From Aeromonas veronii (GTDB taxonomy: Bacteria > Pseudomonadota > Gammaproteobacteria > Enterobacterales > Aeromonadaceae): a stretch of 64,000 nucleotides of DNA. Both the position numbers and the translations under genes were made by a program. Numbering within the stretch: the stretch's first letter is position 1; each line of letters opens with the position of its first letter. Below, piece by piece: positions 39,101 through 49,850 of this stretch. Below the pieces are notes generated by a model that saw nothing but the letters and a program-made list of their open reading frames with translations, was not told where the DNA came from and did not search any database. The stretch spans positions 2,568,501-2,632,500 of the forward strand of contig CP101033.1 of assembly GCA_041319085.1 (NCBI GenBank), in the 5' to 3' direction.

Positions 39101-41762
39101 CACGCGCCAGCGCGCCGCTCACATCGTCGTTGACGTAGCTGTCGGAACTCTCGCCCGTCGCATAGTGGTCCGTGGCACCGGTGGTTTCGTCCAGCGAGAC
39201 TGTCACTGCCGCCGTGCCGCCTGCGTTGGCCGTCACGGTCTGGGTCGGACCGTCATCGTCGAAGCTGAACGCCGAGGTCGTGTTGTTGGCCAGCACCACC
39301 GTATCGGAGGCCACGATCTGGTCACCATCACCGTCGACACGGGTAACCTGAGCTTGCAGCAACAGCGTGCTGCCCGGCGCCAGCAGCAGTTGCACCGCTT
39401 CGTCGTACAGACCGTCAGTGCCGTTGTCCAGCGCCTCGTACAGCGTGGTCTGCAGTTGCAGCGAGCCACCAACATCGACGATCTCGATCTTGAAGACTGT
39501 TTGGTTGGTGGTGTCCTTGCCCTCCAGCACGCCGGCACCCGTGGCGAACAGGGTGATCGCCCCGCCATTGGTGGCCACCAGGTTGGTGGCCAATCCATTA
39601 ACCGGAACACCGGTGAAGCTCACCGCCGTGCTGAGCGAGCCCGCACCGTCCGAGCCGTAGCTGCCGCTGATGGTAAACAGGCTCAGCAGGCCACCGCTCA
39701 CCGTCGTGGTCGCACGCGCCAGCGCGCCGCTCACATCGTCGTTGACGTAGCTGTCGGAACTCTCGCCCGTCGCATAGTGGTCCGTGGCACCGGTGGTTTC
39801 GTCCAGCGAGACTGTCACTGCCGCCGTGCCGCCTGCGTTGGCCGTCACGGTCTGGGTCGGACCGTCATCGTCGAAGCTGAACGCCGAGGTCGTGTTGTTG
39901 GCCAGCACCACCGTATCGGAGGCCACGATCTGGTCACCATCGCCGTCGACACGGGTAACCTGAGCTTGCAGCAACAGCGTGCTGCCCGGCGCCAGCAGCA
40001 GTTGCACCGCTTCGTCGTACAGACCGTCAGTGCCGTTGTCCAGCGCCTCGTACAGCGTGGTCTGCAGTTGCAGCGAGCCACCAACATCGACGATCTCGAT
40101 CTTGAAGACTGTTTGGTTGGTGGTGTCCTTGCCCTCCAGCACGCCGGCACCCGTGGCGAACAGGGTGATCGCCCCGCCATTGGTGGCCACCAGGTTGGTG
40201 GCCAATCCATTAACCGGAACACCGGTGAAGCTCACCGCCGTGCTGAGCGAGCCCGCACCGTCCGAGCCGTAGCTGCCGCTGATGGTAAACAGGCTCAGCA
40301 GGCCACCGCTCACCGTCGTGGTCGCACGCGCCAGCGCGCCGCTCACATCGTCGTTGACGTAGCTGTCGGAACTCTCGCCCGTCGCATAGTGGTCCGTGGC
40401 ACCGGTGGTTTCGTCCAGCGAGACTGTCACTGCCGCCGTGCCGCCTGCGTTGGCCGTCACGGTCTGGGTCGGACCGTCATCGTCGAAGCTGAACGCCGAG
40501 GTCGTGTTGTTGGCCAGCACCACCGTATCGGAGGCCACGATCTGGTCACCATCGCCGTCGACACGGGTAACCTGAGCTTGCAGCAACAGCGTGCTGCCCG
40601 GCGCCAGCAGCAGTTGCACCGCTTCGTCGTACAGACCGTCAGTGCCGTTGTCCAGCGCCTCGTACAGCGTGGTCTGCAGTTGCAGCGAGCCACCAACATC
40701 GACGATCTCGATCTTGAAGACTGTTTGGTTGGTGGTGTCCTTGCCCTCCAGCACGCCGGCACCCGTGGCGAACAGGGTGATCGCCCCGCCATTGGTGGCC
40801 ACCAGGTTGGTGGCCAATCCATTAACCGGAACACCGGTGAAGCTCACCGCCGTGCTGAGCGAGCCCGCACCGTCCGAGCCGTAGCTGCCGCTGATGGTAA
40901 ACAGGCTCAGCAGGCCACCGCTCACCGTCGTGGTCGCACGCGCCAGCGCGCCGCTCACATCGTCGTTGACGTAGCTGTCGGAACTCTCGCCCGTCGCATA
41001 GTGGTCCGTGGCACCGGTGGTTTCGTCCAGCGAGACTGTCACTGCCGCCGTGCCGCCTGCATTGGCTGTCACGGTCTGGGTCGGACCGTCATCGTCGAAG
41101 CTGAACGCCGAGGTCGTGTTGTTGGCCAGCACCACCGTATCGGAGGCCACGATCTGGTCACCATCGCCGTCGACACGGGTAACCTGAGCTTGCAGCAACA
41201 GCGTGCTGCCCGGCGCCAGCAGCAGTTGCACCGCTTCGTCGTACAGACCGTCAGTGCCGTTGTCCAGCGCCTCGTACAGCGTGGTCTGCAGTTGCAGCGA
41301 GCCACCAACATCGACGATCTCGATCTTGAAGACTGTTTGGTTGGTGGTGTCCTTGCCCTCCAGCACGCCGGCACCCGTGGCGAACAGGGTGATCGCCCCG
41401 CCATTGGTGGCCACCAGGTTGGTGGCCAATCCATTAACCGGAACACCGGTGAAGCTCACCGCCGTGCTGAGCGAGCCCGCACCGTCCGAGCCGTAGCTGC
41501 CGCTGATGGTAAACAGGCTCAGCAGGCCACCGCTCACCGTCGTGGTCGCACGCGCCAGCGCGCCGCTCACATCGTCGTTGACGTAGCTGTCGGAACTCTC
41601 GCCCGTCGCATAGTGGTCCGTGGCACCGGTGGTTTCGTCCAGCGAGACTGTCACTGCCGCCGTGCCGCCTGCGTTGGCCGTCACGGTCTGGGTCGGACCG
41701 TCATCGTCGAAGCTGAACGCCGAGGTCGTGTTGTTGGCCAGCACCACCGTATCGGAGGCCAC
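36165..41762 (-). CDS. LapA-like RTX adhesin, 3' part after the frameshift
   Basis: The open frame holds 1865 codons and joins the 5' part if one base is added at 41802. In order it contains the tail of repeat 4 and five complete repeats. A less repetitive region follows (38.6-37.7 kb). Next comes a von Willebrand A domain with MIDAS motif DNSGSM near 37.52 kb. RTX nonapeptides ([20 protein letters not shown]) lie near 36.5-36.6 kb. A hydrophobic C-terminal type I secretion signal ends DDGNLKVDP. It has no start site of its own. As the window stands, this part, with the secretion signal, would not be made. Confidence 0.85.
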   Translation of the reverse strand: MASDTVVLANNTTSAFSFDDDGPTQTVTANAGGTAAVTVSLDETTGATDHYATGESSDSYVNDDVSGALARATTTVSGGLLSLFTISGSYGSDGAGSLSTAVSFTGVPVNGLATNLVATNGGAITLFATGAGVLEGKDTTNQTVFKIEIVDVGGSLQLQTTLYEALDNGTDGLYDEAVQLLLAPGSTLLLQAQVTRVDGDGDQIVASDTVVLANNTTSAFSFDDDGPTQTVTANAGGTAAVTVSLDETTGATDHYATGESSDSYVNDDVSGALARATTTVSGGLLSLFTISGSYGSDGAGSLSTAVSFTGVPVNGLATNLVATNGGAITLFATGAGVLEGKDTTNQTVFKIEIVDVGGSLQLQTTLYEALDNGTDGLYDEAVQLLLAPGSTLLLQAQVTRVDGDGDQIVASDTVVLANNTTSAFSFDDDGPTQTVTANAGGTAAVTVSLDETTGATDHYATGESSDSYVNDDVSGALARATTTVSGGLLSLFTISGSYGSDGAGSLSTAVSFTGVPVNGLATNLVATNGGAITLFATGAGVLEGKDTTNQTVFKIEIVDVGGSLQLQTTLYEALDNGTDGLYDEAVQLLLAPGSTLLLQAQVTRVDGDGDQIVASDTVVLANNTTSAFSFDDDGPTQTVTANAGGTAAVTVSLDETTGATDHYATGESSDSYVNDDVSGALARATTTVSGGLLSLFTISGSYGSDGAGSLSTAVSFTGVPVNGLATNLVATNGGAITLFATGAGVLEGKDTTNQTVFKIEIVDVGGSLQLQTTLYEALDNGTDGLYDEAVQLLLAPGSTLLLQAQVTRVDGDGDQIVASDTVVLANNTTSAFSFDDDGPTQTVTANAGGTAAVTVSLDETTGATDHYATGESSDSYVNDDVSGALARATTTVSGGLLSLFTISGSYGSDGAGSLSTAVSFTGVPVNGLATNLVATNGGAITLFATGAGVLEGKDTTNQTVFKIEIVDVGGSLQLQTTLYEALDNGTDGLYDEAVQLLLAPGSTLLLQAQVTRVDGDGDQIVASDTVVLANNTTSAFSFDDDGPDIVETSKSTSLANSSSGYVEGMYTVDLGSDGAGHGDLTGNISGWNGTTTTYAASVLTSDGYTIYYYVNPASPGTLFAYTSTVPGAYTGGSGQNLIFTLTMDVTGHYIIDMDGKVDGAIEEFSTTFNKSVGGYQDYLVITDTGGIYKPGDVIPNGQNVIMTVDSLEGTVNSSTQGLATDNQWIEGANKIYFDFSAPALEVAFSVENKSNAATNLVSWTIYGTNSNGDQVVQSGTTLFTNHTEATIPTTLTNITRVELSDAGGDGFRVTGANLLERIEEDPVITNFNVAVVDGDGDKDTSILQVAFEPVVAPVLIVGSNADDVSGSSVPFVVSGGAGEIDGKSGNDVLIGDVGGSNQLPGQKANIAFLLDNSGSMISNTIQFTNINGVTSSITRLEAMKQAVISAINGLYNSGASDIRIHIDAFATQVNSSGSFTLTTGGVDDNAQRLAAIAFVNAITVPSADATNYEAGLIAANNWIESVGPDAPIAAADVNKVIFVSDGEPNRAYHANGTTTVDSVSSAVAMQHVLGTYNPSGSSNDDNVSEVNRIENVGSSVGQTFTIESVGIQIGANALTLLGQVEGTGGSATNVNNANQLNTVIGQLTGGGSAAASVGNDHLQSGAGNDVIYGDSIYVNSADGGWAAFVAAHPGLTSNQLLTELVTNHASYAQEGTVGGDDILDGGAGNDILYGQGGNDTLIGGLGSDTLTGGTGNDTFKWVSGDADGSTDNITDFTLGATVSGGDVLDLSDLLVGVPALGDNEDLAAVLINYLQFNTTTKTLTIDPAGAGGEAELTIQFQNSLDLASLGSNQDIIKQLLDDGNLKVDP

Positions 41763-44141
41763 GATCTGGTCACCATCGCCGTCGACACGGGTAACCTGAG
41801 CTGCAGCAACAGCGTGCTGCCCGGCGCCAGCAGCAGTTGCACCGCTTCGTCGTACAGACCGTCAGTGCCGTTGTCCAGCGCCTCGTACAGCGTGGTCTGC
41901 AGTTGCAGCGAGCCACCAACATCGACGATCTCGATCTTGAAGACTGTTTGGTTGGTGGTGTCCTTGCCCTCCAGCACGCCGGCACCCGTGGCGAACAGGG
42001 TGATCGCCCCGCCATTGGTGGCCACCAGGTTGGTGGCCAATCCATTAACCGGAACACCGGTGAAGCTCACCGCCGTGCTGAGCGAGCCCGCACCGTCCGA
42101 GCCGTAGCTGCCGCTGATGGTAAACAGGCTCAGCAGGCCACCGCTCACCGTCGTGGTCGCACGCGCCAGCGCGCCGCTCACATCGTCGTTGACGTAGCTG
42201 TCGGAACTCTCGCCCGTCGCATAGTGGTCCGTGGCACCGGTGGTTTCGTCCAGCGAGACTGTCACTGCCGCCGTGCCGCCTGCATTGGCTGTCACGGTCT
42301 GGGTCGGACCGTCATCGTCGAAGCTGAACGCCGAGGTCGTGTTGTTGGCCAGCACCACCGTATCGGAGGCCACGATCTGGTCACCATCGCCGTCGACACG
42401 GGTAACCTGAGCTTGCAGCAACAGCGTGCTGCCCGGCGCCAGCAGCAGTTGCACCGCTTCGTCGTACAGACCGTCAGTGCCGTTGTCCAGCGCCTCGTAC
42501 AGCGTGGTCTGCAGTTGCAGCGAGCCACCAACATCGACGATCTCGATCTTGAAGACTGTTTGGTTGGTGGTGTCCTTGCCCTCCAGCACGCCGGCACCCG
42601 TGGCGAACAGGGTGATCGCCCCGCCATTGGTGGCCACCAGGTTGGTGGCCAATCCATTAACCGGAACACCGGTGAAGCTCACCGCCGTGCTGAGCGAGCC
42701 CGCACCGTCCGAGCCGTAGCTGCCGCTGATGGTAAACAGGCTCAGCAGGCCACCGCTCACCGTCGTGGTCGCACGCGCCAGCGCGCCGCTCACATCGTCG
42801 TTGACGTAGCTGTCGGAACTCTCGCCCGTCGCATAGTGGTCCGTGGCACCGGTGGTTTCGTCCAGCGAGACTGTCACTGCCGCCGTGCCGCCTGCGTTGG
42901 CCGTCACGGTCTGGGTCGGACCGTCATCGTCGAAGCTGAACGCCGAGGTCGTGTTGTTGGCCAGCACCACCGTATCGGAGGCCACGATCTGGTCACCATC
43001 GCCGTCGACACGGGTAACCTGAGCTTGCAGCAACAGCGTGCTGCCCGGCGCCAGCAGCAGTTGCACCGCTTCGTCGTACAGACCGTCAGTGCCGTTGTCC
43101 AGCGCCTCGTACAGCGTGGTCTGCAGTTGCAGCGAGCCACCAACATCGACGATCTCGATCTTGAAGACTGTTTGGTTGGTGGTGTCCTTGCCCTCCAGCA
43201 CGCCGGCACCCGTGGCGAACAGGGTGATCGCCCCGCCATTGGTGGCCACCAGGTTGGTGGCCAATCCATTAACCGGAACACCGGTGAAGCTCACCGCCGT
43301 GCTGAGCGAGCCCGCACCGTCCGAGCCGTAGCTGCCGCTGATGGTAAACAGGCTCAGCAGGCCACCGCTCACCGTCGTGGTCGCACGCGCCAGCGCGCCG
43401 CTCACATCGTCGTTGACGTAGCTGTCGGAACTCTCGCCCGTCGCATAGTGGTCCGTGGCACCGGTGGTTTCGTCCAGCGAGACTGTCACTGCCGCCGTGC
43501 CGCCTGCGTTGGCCGTCACGGTCTGGGTCGGACCGTCATCGTCGAAGCTGAACGCCGAGGTCGTGTTGTTGGCCAGCACCACCGTATCGGAGGCCACGAT
43601 CTGGTCACCATCGCCGTCGACACGGGTAACCTGAGCTTGCAGCAACAGCGTGCTGCCCGGCGCCAGCAGCAGTTGCACCGCTTCGTCGTACAGACCGTCA
43701 GTGCCGTTGTCCAGCGCCTCGTACAGCGTGGTCTGCAGTTGCAGCGAGCCACCAACATCGACGATCTCGATCTTGAAGACTGTTTGGTTGGTGGTGTCCT
43801 TGCCCTCCAGCACGCCGGCACCCGTGGCGAACAGGGTGATCGCCCCGCCATTGGTGGCCACCAGGTTGGTGGCCAATCCATTAACCGGAACACCGGTGAA
43901 GCTCACCGCCGTGCTGAGCGAGCCCGCACCGTCCGAGCCGTAGCTGCCGCTGATGGTAAACAGGCTCAGCAGGCCACCGCTCACCGTCGTGGTCGCACGC
44001 GCCAGCGCGCCGCTCACATCGTCGTTGACGTAGCTGTCGGAACTCTCGCCCGTCGCATAGTGGTCCGTGGCACCGGTGGTTTCGTCCAGCGAGACTGTCA
44101 CTGCCGCCGTGCCGCCTGCATTGGCTGTCACGGTCTGGGTC
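38635..44141 (-). repeat. nine tandem 612-bp repeats in the adhesin gene
   Basis: Units begin (plus coordinates) at 38635, 39247, 39859, 40471, 41083, 41695, 42306, 42918 and 43530; each encodes 204 residues. The unit at 41695 is 611 bp, one base short. By eye the units differ at only a handful of bases. For example, units 1, 4 and 6 in protein order share GCATTGGCT where the others have GCGTTGGCC. Each unit starts [10 protein letters not shown] and ends [10 protein letters not shown], and resembles the beta-rich extender repeats of type I-secreted adhesins (DUF5801/T1SS-143-like). Confidence 0.95.
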
Positions 44142-45412
44142 GGAACATCATCCAAGATCGTGACATCAAGAGAGCCATTGGCGGTATCACCATCGGTATC
44201 GGTCAGTACAACGTTAAAACTCTCGGCAAGCGAAGTGTCATTGGCTGGTCTTGTATGGTTTTCATTATCGCCAAGGGTGTAGCTGTAGCTGACTTGCCCT
44301 GCGCCAGTCACCGGGTTGTAGGTCACGGCAGTGATGGTCAGGACATTTCCCAACGGGCTGATAATGGTTTGGGGAAACGATACACCGAACTGGCCATTGG
44401 TGATTAATGCGACGCCACCCAACGTCAAACTCTGAACACCGTCAGGGGCACTGAAGGTAAACACGCCACCTTGAGTCAACGCTGCCGAATCCGGGGTTGA
44501 ACCATCCGCCAGGTTGGCATCACTGACCAATACCTCCCCCCCTTCCAGAGCAAGGCCCTCAAGGCGCACCTCTTCATCGACCGGAGTCATGGAGATAACA
44601 AGTGTTGAAGTCACTGTATCCTGGCCATCGGTTACCTGATAGCTCACTGGGGGAACGGTGCCATCATAGTTAGGCGCTGGGGTGAAGGTATAACTCCCAT
44701 CCGGATTGATGATCAGCGTGCCCACACCGGTAATGGTGGCAGCAACGCCGGCAGGCACACCGAGGTTGATACCCCAGTCATATGACACGATAGAGGCATC
44801 AGCGGGTCCATCTGGATTGGTACTATTATCGAGCAGGTTCCCGCTGACCTGGGTGTCTTCCTGGGTCACGATGGTTTCGCCCAAATCATCCAGCTGATTC
44901 TCAAGAATTAAATCTTCTGCCTGATTTTCATTGATGAGCGCCGCCGTATCGTACGTGGTATCAAACCCAGCCTCCGCGATCGTGGCATCACCGGTTCGAT
45001 CAATAGTGACAAAGCCACCGTTACCACTGGCCCCGGCTACGCCACCAATTCCGCCACCACCGGCCGCTGGTGCCCCACCCGCTGCGGAAGCCTCAAAATT
45101 CTTAGTCGGGTCCACACCCTGCAGAATTGACTCTTGCAATGCGGCAATATCGGACGGGGCGCCTTCGGTGGGCGAGGCTCCTTGCGGTTGACCTGGTTCA
45201 ACCGACTCGGACCCCGTAGGTGAATGCTGTGCAGGTGTATCGTCATAAGGGGAAAGTGCCAGCTTGGCATCATCCGCGATGATCAACTTGGCACCGGGTT
45301 GGAGAATTTCCCCTTTTTGCAGAAGACGGCGGCTTCCGTCAGCCAGCACAATCTCCACATTTCCTTCGATAGCTGAAACAACCACGGACTTGTCGATGAT
45401 TTGGGTACGCAT
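41681..45412 (-). CDS. LapA-like RTX adhesin, 5' part up to the frameshift
   Basis: The N-terminus ([23 protein letters not shown]) is the retention module that plugs the LapE pore. Dialanine LapG-type sites lie at 110-111 (SAAG) and 116-117 (PAAG), before a glycine-rich linker. A VCBS/cadherin-like domain ([19 protein letters not shown]) and then the repeats follow. A missing base at 41802 shifts the frame in repeat 4, and it stops at 41681 after a nonsense tail. Restored, the adhesin would be about 3082 aa. ATG 45412 has GGAG eight bases upstream; ATG 45418 is only three away. The promoter region (45.42-45.63 kb) is AT-rich. Confidence 0.88.
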   Translation of the reverse strand: MRTQIIDKSVVVSAIEGNVEIVLADGSRRLLQKGEILQPGAKLIIADDAKLALSPYDDTPAQHSPTGSESVEPGQPQGASPTEGAPSDIAALQESILQGVDPTKNFEASAAGGAPAAGGGGIGGVAGASGNGGFVTIDRTGDATIAEAGFDTTYDTAALINENQAEDLILENQLDDLGETIVTQEDTQVSGNLLDNSTNPDGPADASIVSYDWGINLGVPAGVAATITGVGTLIINPDGSYTFTPAPNYDGTVPPVSYQVTDGQDTVTSTLVISMTPVDEEVRLEGLALEGGEVLVSDANLADGSTPDSAALTQGGVFTFSAPDGVQSLTLGGVALITNGQFGVSFPQTIISPLGNVLTITAVTYNPVTGAGQVSYSYTLGDNENHTRPANDTSLAESFNVVLTDTDGDTANGSLDVTILDDVPTQTVTANAGGTAAVTVSLDETTGATDHYATGESSDSYVNDDVSGALARATTTVSGGLLSLFTISGSYGSDGAGSLSTAVSFTGVPVNGLATNLVATNGGAITLFATGAGVLEGKDTTNQTVFKIEIVDVGGSLQLQTTLYEALDNGTDGLYDEAVQLLLAPGSTLLLQAQVTRVDGDGDQIVASDTVVLANNTTSAFSFDDDGPTQTVTANAGGTAAVTVSLDETTGATDHYATGESSDSYVNDDVSGALARATTTVSGGLLSLFTISGSYGSDGAGSLSTAVSFTGVPVNGLATNLVATNGGAITLFATGAGVLEGKDTTNQTVFKIEIVDVGGSLQLQTTLYEALDNGTDGLYDEAVQLLLAPGSTLLLQAQVTRVDGDGDQIVASDTVVLANNTTSAFSFDDDGPTQTVTANAGGTAAVTVSLDETTGATDHYATGESSDSYVNDDVSGALARATTTVSGGLLSLFTISGSYGSDGAGSLSTAVSFTGVPVNGLATNLVATNGGAITLFATGAGVLEGKDTTNQTVFKIEIVDVGGSLQLQTTLYEALDNGTDGLYDEAVQLLLAPGSTLLLQAQVTRVDGDGDQIVASDTVVLANNTTSAFSFDDDGPTQTVTANAGGTAAVTVSLDETTGATDHYATGESSDSYVNDDVSGALARATTTVSGGLLSLFTISGSYGSDGAGSLSTAVSFTGVPVNGLATNLVATNGGAITLFATGAGVLEGKDTTNQTVFKIEIVDVGGSLQLQTTLYEALDNGTDGLYDEAVQLLLAPGSTLLLQLRLPVSTAMVTRSWPPIRWCWPTTRPRRSASTMTVRPRP

Positions 45413-45635
45413 ATCCATTGCTCCAAGGTGACCGATCTTGATGTCTACACCGTAGAAGCTGATTGCGCGCTGTTCCGTTGCAAAAAAGTGTACGTTCGAG
45501 AGGGATTAAACAAATACACGGAAAAAAATCGAAAAGTTGGAATTTATTAATATAAATCAAAATCTTATTATCGATGCCATTCGAGACCATGTTTATTTAA
45601 TTATATAAAGAGGGTTTAAATAGAGGCAATTGGTA

Positions 45636-45659
45636 TAAAAAAAGGCCCCTTTCGGGGCC
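45636..45659 (-). terminator. terminator of the lapBCEGD operon
   Basis: On the minus strand GGCCCC, a GAAA loop and GGGGCC are followed by seven T, just after lapD. It isolates the adhesin gene from the operon. Confidence 0.9.
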
Positions 45660-45676
45660 ATTTTTCAGCATTTTAT

Positions 45677-47602
45677 TCAAGACAATTGGAAGGCGGGGTG
45701 AACAAATCCCTGATAACCGTCGATATGTAGTTTGGAGAGCAGCTCAACTTGATGTTGATCCTCGACACGGGTCGCAATGGTGGTCACACCGGCATTGTGC
45801 GCAGCACGGCACACGGCTGCGAGGAATGAGGTGTCAGCACCCGGCTCCATGACCTGACTGGTATAACCGTGATCGACCTTGACATAAGCCGGCAACAGCT
45901 CCTCCAGATAGCCCAGAGACTGGAAGTGACGGCCGTAGTGGTCAACGCCCCACTGGAAGCCATGAGCTTGCAAGGTGCCCACCAGCGCAGCCACGTTGTC
46001 CTTATGCTTCATGATGGCAGCTTCAGGTATTTCGAATAACAACCGCTCTTTCAGCTCGGCATGCTCGGTCAAATAGCGCTTCAGCCAGGTTAAAAATTCA
46101 TCCGAACAGAGCGAGCCGGCAGTGATGTTGATCGCCAGCACCAGATCAGACTGCTTTTGCAATAAAGGAACGCAGGCATCAAGCACCGCCTGGTCAAACT
46201 CGCCACCCAGTTTGAACTGTTCAATCGCGGGCAAGAACTGGCCGGCAAAATAATCTGTGCCATCGCGAGAGATAGAAGCAAACAGCTCGGCATGCAATCT
46301 GGCGCCAGTATCAAAGCGGCAAGCAGGTTGGGCTTTAAAGCGCCAGAGTTGTCGTGAAATGGCGTCTTGTACCAGATCTCGCCAAGCCAAACGTCCCATC
46401 AAACCTTGTTCGGTGCCCCCTTCCATCACCACAGCACCGCGGCGTTCATTGCGTGCCTTGCCAAGCGCATTATCGGCTTTGGTCAACAGGGCAGAGAGAT
46501 CATCATTGCCATCGCGACCGGCAATACCGATGACGGAGAGCGCATCGCCTTCGCCCATTGGATTCACCACCAGATCGGCGATGCGGCTATTAATCACTTC
46601 AGCCAACTCTTTTAGTTGAGTGAGATCATCCGTTGGGCAGAGCAGCGCATATTCCGTCGCGGAGATCCGTGCCAAGGCGGCCCCATCCCACCCCTTTAAT
46701 TGCTCTTTCAAGGCCTGAGCGATCGATTTGACCATATTGTCGCGGGCCGCAAAGCCTTCATCGCGATAGATATCATCCAGCATATCGACCGCAACCAGCA
46801 TGACGCCCCCCTGGCCAGCCTCCGCTATCCATGCGTTTACCTGGCCCACAAAATAGGCTCGGTTGCCAAGACCCGATACGGCATCGACATAAACCCGCTC
46901 ACGCAATTTCTCGGCCTCATCGGCTTGTTCTTTGAACTGCAACGCCAACTTGCTTGAGAGGGTGTTAATCGCCTGGACGACCTGCTTCAATTCATGGGTT
47001 TTAGGCTCCGGGATCGTATGACCAAAATGGTGAAGCTCGATCTCGACAGCCTGTTCACAGATCTGTTTGAGTGGCTTGAGTAAGTAGTTAAGTGCTCTCA
47101 TCAACAAAATGGTGGTGATCAAGAAACCGACCAGAAACCAGCTCGCCAGCTTGCTCATCCCCCGCCACAACTCGTAATAAGCCTGGCCGGGGTGACCCAC
47201 CACTTTTAATTTTCCAAGCTGCAACCAGCCAGACGTCAGAATTGACTCGTTGGATACCTCGGGAAACAGTCCCAAATTCACAAACCACTGCGGCACACCC
47301 TGAATGTTGTTGGTATTTTCCTGCTCGATGACATCCTTTGAGGCCAGCAGATCAAGGCGAACCAACCGATAATAGCCGCCATCAAAAATGGCTTGGATCA
47401 CCGACTCGGCACCGACCTTGTCACCATTTTCCAGATAGGGTGTGAGCGCAAGCCCCAACGAGGTGGCCGTATTAATGACCGTTGTTTCCTGTTGCTGCGC
47501 CAGATAAGTGCGGGTTGAATTGAATTGCACCCAGTATGTGGCTGCAAATAACAATCCAAACAGCAGCAGCATGGTGGCTAATAACTGTCGATAGAGCGTC
47601 AT
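45677..47602 (-). CDS. lapD: LapD-like c-di-GMP receptor controlling adhesin release
   Basis: A 641-aa inner-membrane receptor. It has TM1 (about 6-24), a periplasmic LapD/MoxY-type domain (about 25-150) with the family segment GWLQLGKLKVVGHPG, TM2 (about 153-170), HAMP, GGDEF and EAL domains. Trp126 aligns by eye with the Trp used by Pseudomonas LapD to hold LapG. The GGDEF motif is replaced by SATEY and the EAL motif by AEL, so it should bind rather than make or cut c-di-GMP. It starts three bases after lapG. Confidence 0.92.
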   Translation of the reverse strand: MTLYRQLLATMLLLFGLLFAATYWVQFNSTRTYLAQQQETTVINTATSLGLALTPYLENGDKVGAESVIQAIFDGGYYRLVRLDLLASKDVIEQENTNNIQGVPQWFVNLGLFPEVSNESILTSGWLQLGKLKVVGHPGQAYYELWRGMSKLASWFLVGFLITTILLMRALNYLLKPLKQICEQAVEIELHHFGHTIPEPKTHELKQVVQAINTLSSKLALQFKEQADEAEKLRERVYVDAVSGLGNRAYFVGQVNAWIAEAGQGGVMLVAVDMLDDIYRDEGFAARDNMVKSIAQALKEQLKGWDGAALARISATEYALLCPTDDLTQLKELAEVINSRIADLVVNPMGEGDALSVIGIAGRDGNDDLSALLTKADNALGKARNERRGAVVMEGGTEQGLMGRLAWRDLVQDAISRQLWRFKAQPACRFDTGARLHAELFASISRDGTDYFAGQFLPAIEQFKLGGEFDQAVLDACVPLLQKQSDLVLAINITAGSLCSDEFLTWLKRYLTEHAELKERLLFEIPEAAIMKHKDNVAALVGTLQAHGFQWGVDHYGRHFQSLGYLEELLPAYVKVDHGYTSQVMEPGADTSFLAAVCRAAHNAGVTTIATRVEDQHQVELLSKLHIDGYQGFVHPAFQLS

Positions 47603-47605
47603 AGG

Positions 47606-48469
47606 TTAATCATCCAAATTCACCACTGGCCGAGCCAATCGCCCCGAGGTCATGCGATTGCGTAAATCATTCCATAATCCCAAGCGGGATGATTGACCAG
47701 CCAGTTCCCCTTGGCCACGCGCCTTCATCAACCACAAGTGACTACCGTTAAAGCTAAAAATAGGTACCAGATCCCGACGTTGACTTGCCGGACGGATAGA
47801 ACCGATAAGATTGTCCAGGATCACCGGGACCGATGATGGCGTCTCGTAATAAGCAACAACCATATGAAACTGGTTATAATCGAGCGCCTTGACGTACACC
47901 ATCCGCATTTTTTCATCCGGGATACCAAGCTCGAGTAGCGTAGAGTATTTGGCGATACTGAAATCTTCACAGTCCCCTCCGGCTGCCCCCAAAAATTCCA
48001 GCGGAGTTGCCCAATAATCCTTTTTACGCCACAACTTGATATCGTCAATAAAACGCATCCGATTGAAAAAATTATTTACTCGCTCGAGTTTTTTTTCTTC
48101 GCTCAGAGCCCTGCCTTGCGTCTCCATGACCAGCATACGCCAACTGGTGACACGCTTGCCGGCTCTGACGCCATAGGCCTGCTCCGCCCGCTTGATCAAG
48201 TCGAGATCTTCCTGTGGCAAAGGCTGACTGGCACAGAGCAAAAGTGAGACGGGTAACAGCAGGATCCATAAGGAGTGGCGTAAAACTCGTCGCGTTTGGT
48301 CTCTCCATTCATTGAGGAGATAACACCATCTGCCACCGATACCGCGCTGGAGTGTCACATCATATCCCTGCTGCATTATTGCTGCTGCACTCCTCAATAC
48401 CGGTGCAACCACCTGCTTTAGCCAAGCATGGTGACTGCCAGCAGCAGTCACCATGTTGACGTTTATCAT
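47606..48469 (-). CDS. lapG: LapG-like periplasmic cysteine protease
   Basis: A transglutaminase-like cysteine protease (BTLCP family) that clips the retention module of the adhesin at a dialanine site when c-di-GMP is low. The triad is visible: Cys167 in GGDCEDFSIAKY, His202 in QFHMVVAYY, Asp219 in VILDN; the adjacent acidic residues bind calcium in homologues. The start is uncertain. The longest frame (287 aa) leaves over 60 residues before the signal-like SLWILLLPVSLLLCA. ATG 48376 or a nearby GTG is possible. It lies between lapE and lapD. Confidence 0.9.
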   Translation of the reverse strand: MINVNMVTAAGSHHAWLKQVVAPVLRSAAAIMQQGYDVTLQRGIGGRWCYLLNEWRDQTRRVLRHSLWILLLPVSLLLCASQPLPQEDLDLIKRAEQAYGVRAGKRVTSWRMLVMETQGRALSEEKKLERVNNFFNRMRFIDDIKLWRKKDYWATPLEFLGAAGGDCEDFSIAKYSTLLELGIPDEKMRMVYVKALDYNQFHMVVAYYETPSSVPVILDNLIGSIRPASQRRDLVPIFSFNGSHLWLMKARGQGELAGQSSRLGLWNDLRNRMTSGRLARPVVNLDD

Positions 48470-48493
48470 CCCGGTGGGATCATGGGCAAACGA

Positions 48494-49813
48494 TTATTGC
48501 TTGGCCTGCCATTCAGCGGGTTGTTTGACGCTAAACGCATTGAGCAGGCTGCCTGTCGCGTTGAGAATGCGATAGTCCGCCAGCAGTGCATCATACTCGG
48601 CAGTGATATAGCTGCGGCGCGCCTCGAACAATTCGTTCTCGGTGTTTAATACGTCCAGCAATGTCCGTTGACCCAAGCCAAACTGCTTCTTGTATGCCTG
48701 TACTGTGTCATAGCTGGCGTCAACATGCTCTTTCAGGAAGCTCTTTTGCTTGGCCAGCGACTCTTTCGCGTTCCAGGCCAGACGAGTGCCTTCCTCCACC
48801 TGGCGGAACGCATTCAGATGAATATCTTTCGCCTGAGCGTAGAGCGCCGATGTGGCATTGCTCTCTGCCACATCAGAACCGCCACGGAACAAGTTGTAAC
48901 GCATCCGCACCATGGCGGTCAGATCATCGTTACGCCCTTTGACCGCATCGATATCCTCATTCCAGTTCTGATCGACCTCAAAGGTCACATTGGGGTAGAA
49001 ACCGGATTTGGCACCTTCATGCTGATACTTGGCCGCTTCAATATCCTGCAGGGAAGAGAGCAGGGTCGGGTGGACTTCGGTCGCCGTTTTCAGGGCAGTA
49101 TCGAGGCTGGTCGGGATAAGCGCGGTATTGGGAATCGGCTGTACCAGATCTTTTGGCACCTCATTGACGACACGGATAAATTCACTCTCGGCATCGCGAT
49201 AGTTGTTCTCGGCTGCCGCCTGATTGGAATAGGCCCGGGCAACACGACCATCGATCTGGGTCTGATCCGCGGTAGAGCCCAGCCCTGAATCAGTCCGCTT
49301 GCTGATGTCGCTGCGGATCTGCTCGTGGGTTTCCAGGTTCTGTTTGGAGAGCTCCAGGATCTCCTGCTGGCGCAGCATATTGAGGTAGACCTCAGCCACC
49401 CGCAGCGCGGTGTTTTCTGCTTCGGAGATCATCGCCAGACGCTGGGCATTGGCTTCAGCTTGGGTTCTGGAGACGTTACTGCTGACATCAAAGCCATCGA
49501 ACAACATTTGCCGCAGACTGAGTCCAGCCTCTTTACGAGTCAGTGAATCATCGCCCCTGAACGCAGGAGAACGAGTCGTAGGACTGTCCGTTTTTTCATA
49601 GCCTACGCCACCACGCAGATCGATCGTAGGATAATAGCCACCCTTGGCCCCATCATGCTGATAAAGCCGTGCCTGATAAAGATCAAACGCTTCCTTGATC
49701 TTGGGATGAGTCGCAAGTGCCTGCCCCACAGACTCTTCCAGAGTCTGGGCCTGCCCCAATGCTGGCAACATAGTTATGCCACTGACCAGCATGGCAACAA
49801 TCGTTTTTTTCAT
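48494..49813 (-). CDS. lapE: LapE-like TolC-family outer-membrane channel
   Basis: A 439-aa protein with a signal peptide ending GQAQ and two outer-membrane-efflux repeats of coiled-coil helices, starting LEESVGQALATHPKIKEA. It is the outer-membrane pore of the type I secretion system. In Lap systems the adhesin stays threaded through it. ATG 49813 has GGAG five bases upstream. It follows lapC in the operon. Confidence 0.92.
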   Translation of the reverse strand: MKKTIVAMLVSGITMLPALGQAQTLEESVGQALATHPKIKEAFDLYQARLYQHDGAKGGYYPTIDLRGGVGYEKTDSPTTRSPAFRGDDSLTRKEAGLSLRQMLFDGFDVSSNVSRTQAEANAQRLAMISEAENTALRVAEVYLNMLRQQEILELSKQNLETHEQIRSDISKRTDSGLGSTADQTQIDGRVARAYSNQAAAENNYRDAESEFIRVVNEVPKDLVQPIPNTALIPTSLDTALKTATEVHPTLLSSLQDIEAAKYQHEGAKSGFYPNVTFEVDQNWNEDIDAVKGRNDDLTAMVRMRYNLFRGGSDVAESNATSALYAQAKDIHLNAFRQVEEGTRLAWNAKESLAKQKSFLKEHVDASYDTVQAYKKQFGLGQRTLLDVLNTENELFEARRSYITAEYDALLADYRILNATGSLLNAFSVKQPAEWQAKQ

Positions 49814-49850
49814 GTTATCTCCAGTCATGTCTTGTTTTTAGATTGCTGGC

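Noticed and set aside
38742..42107. Long plus-strand open frame (1121 codons) antisense to the adhesin repeats
   Set aside because: It is a by-product of the repeat codon composition: the same Arg/Gln/His-rich 204-residue unit recurs with the array, and it has no ribosome site. The real gene is on the minus strand with recognised domains.
41837..44407. Second long plus-strand frame (856 codons) in the repeat array
   Set aside because: Same antisense shadow, in a different frame because of the missing base at 41802.
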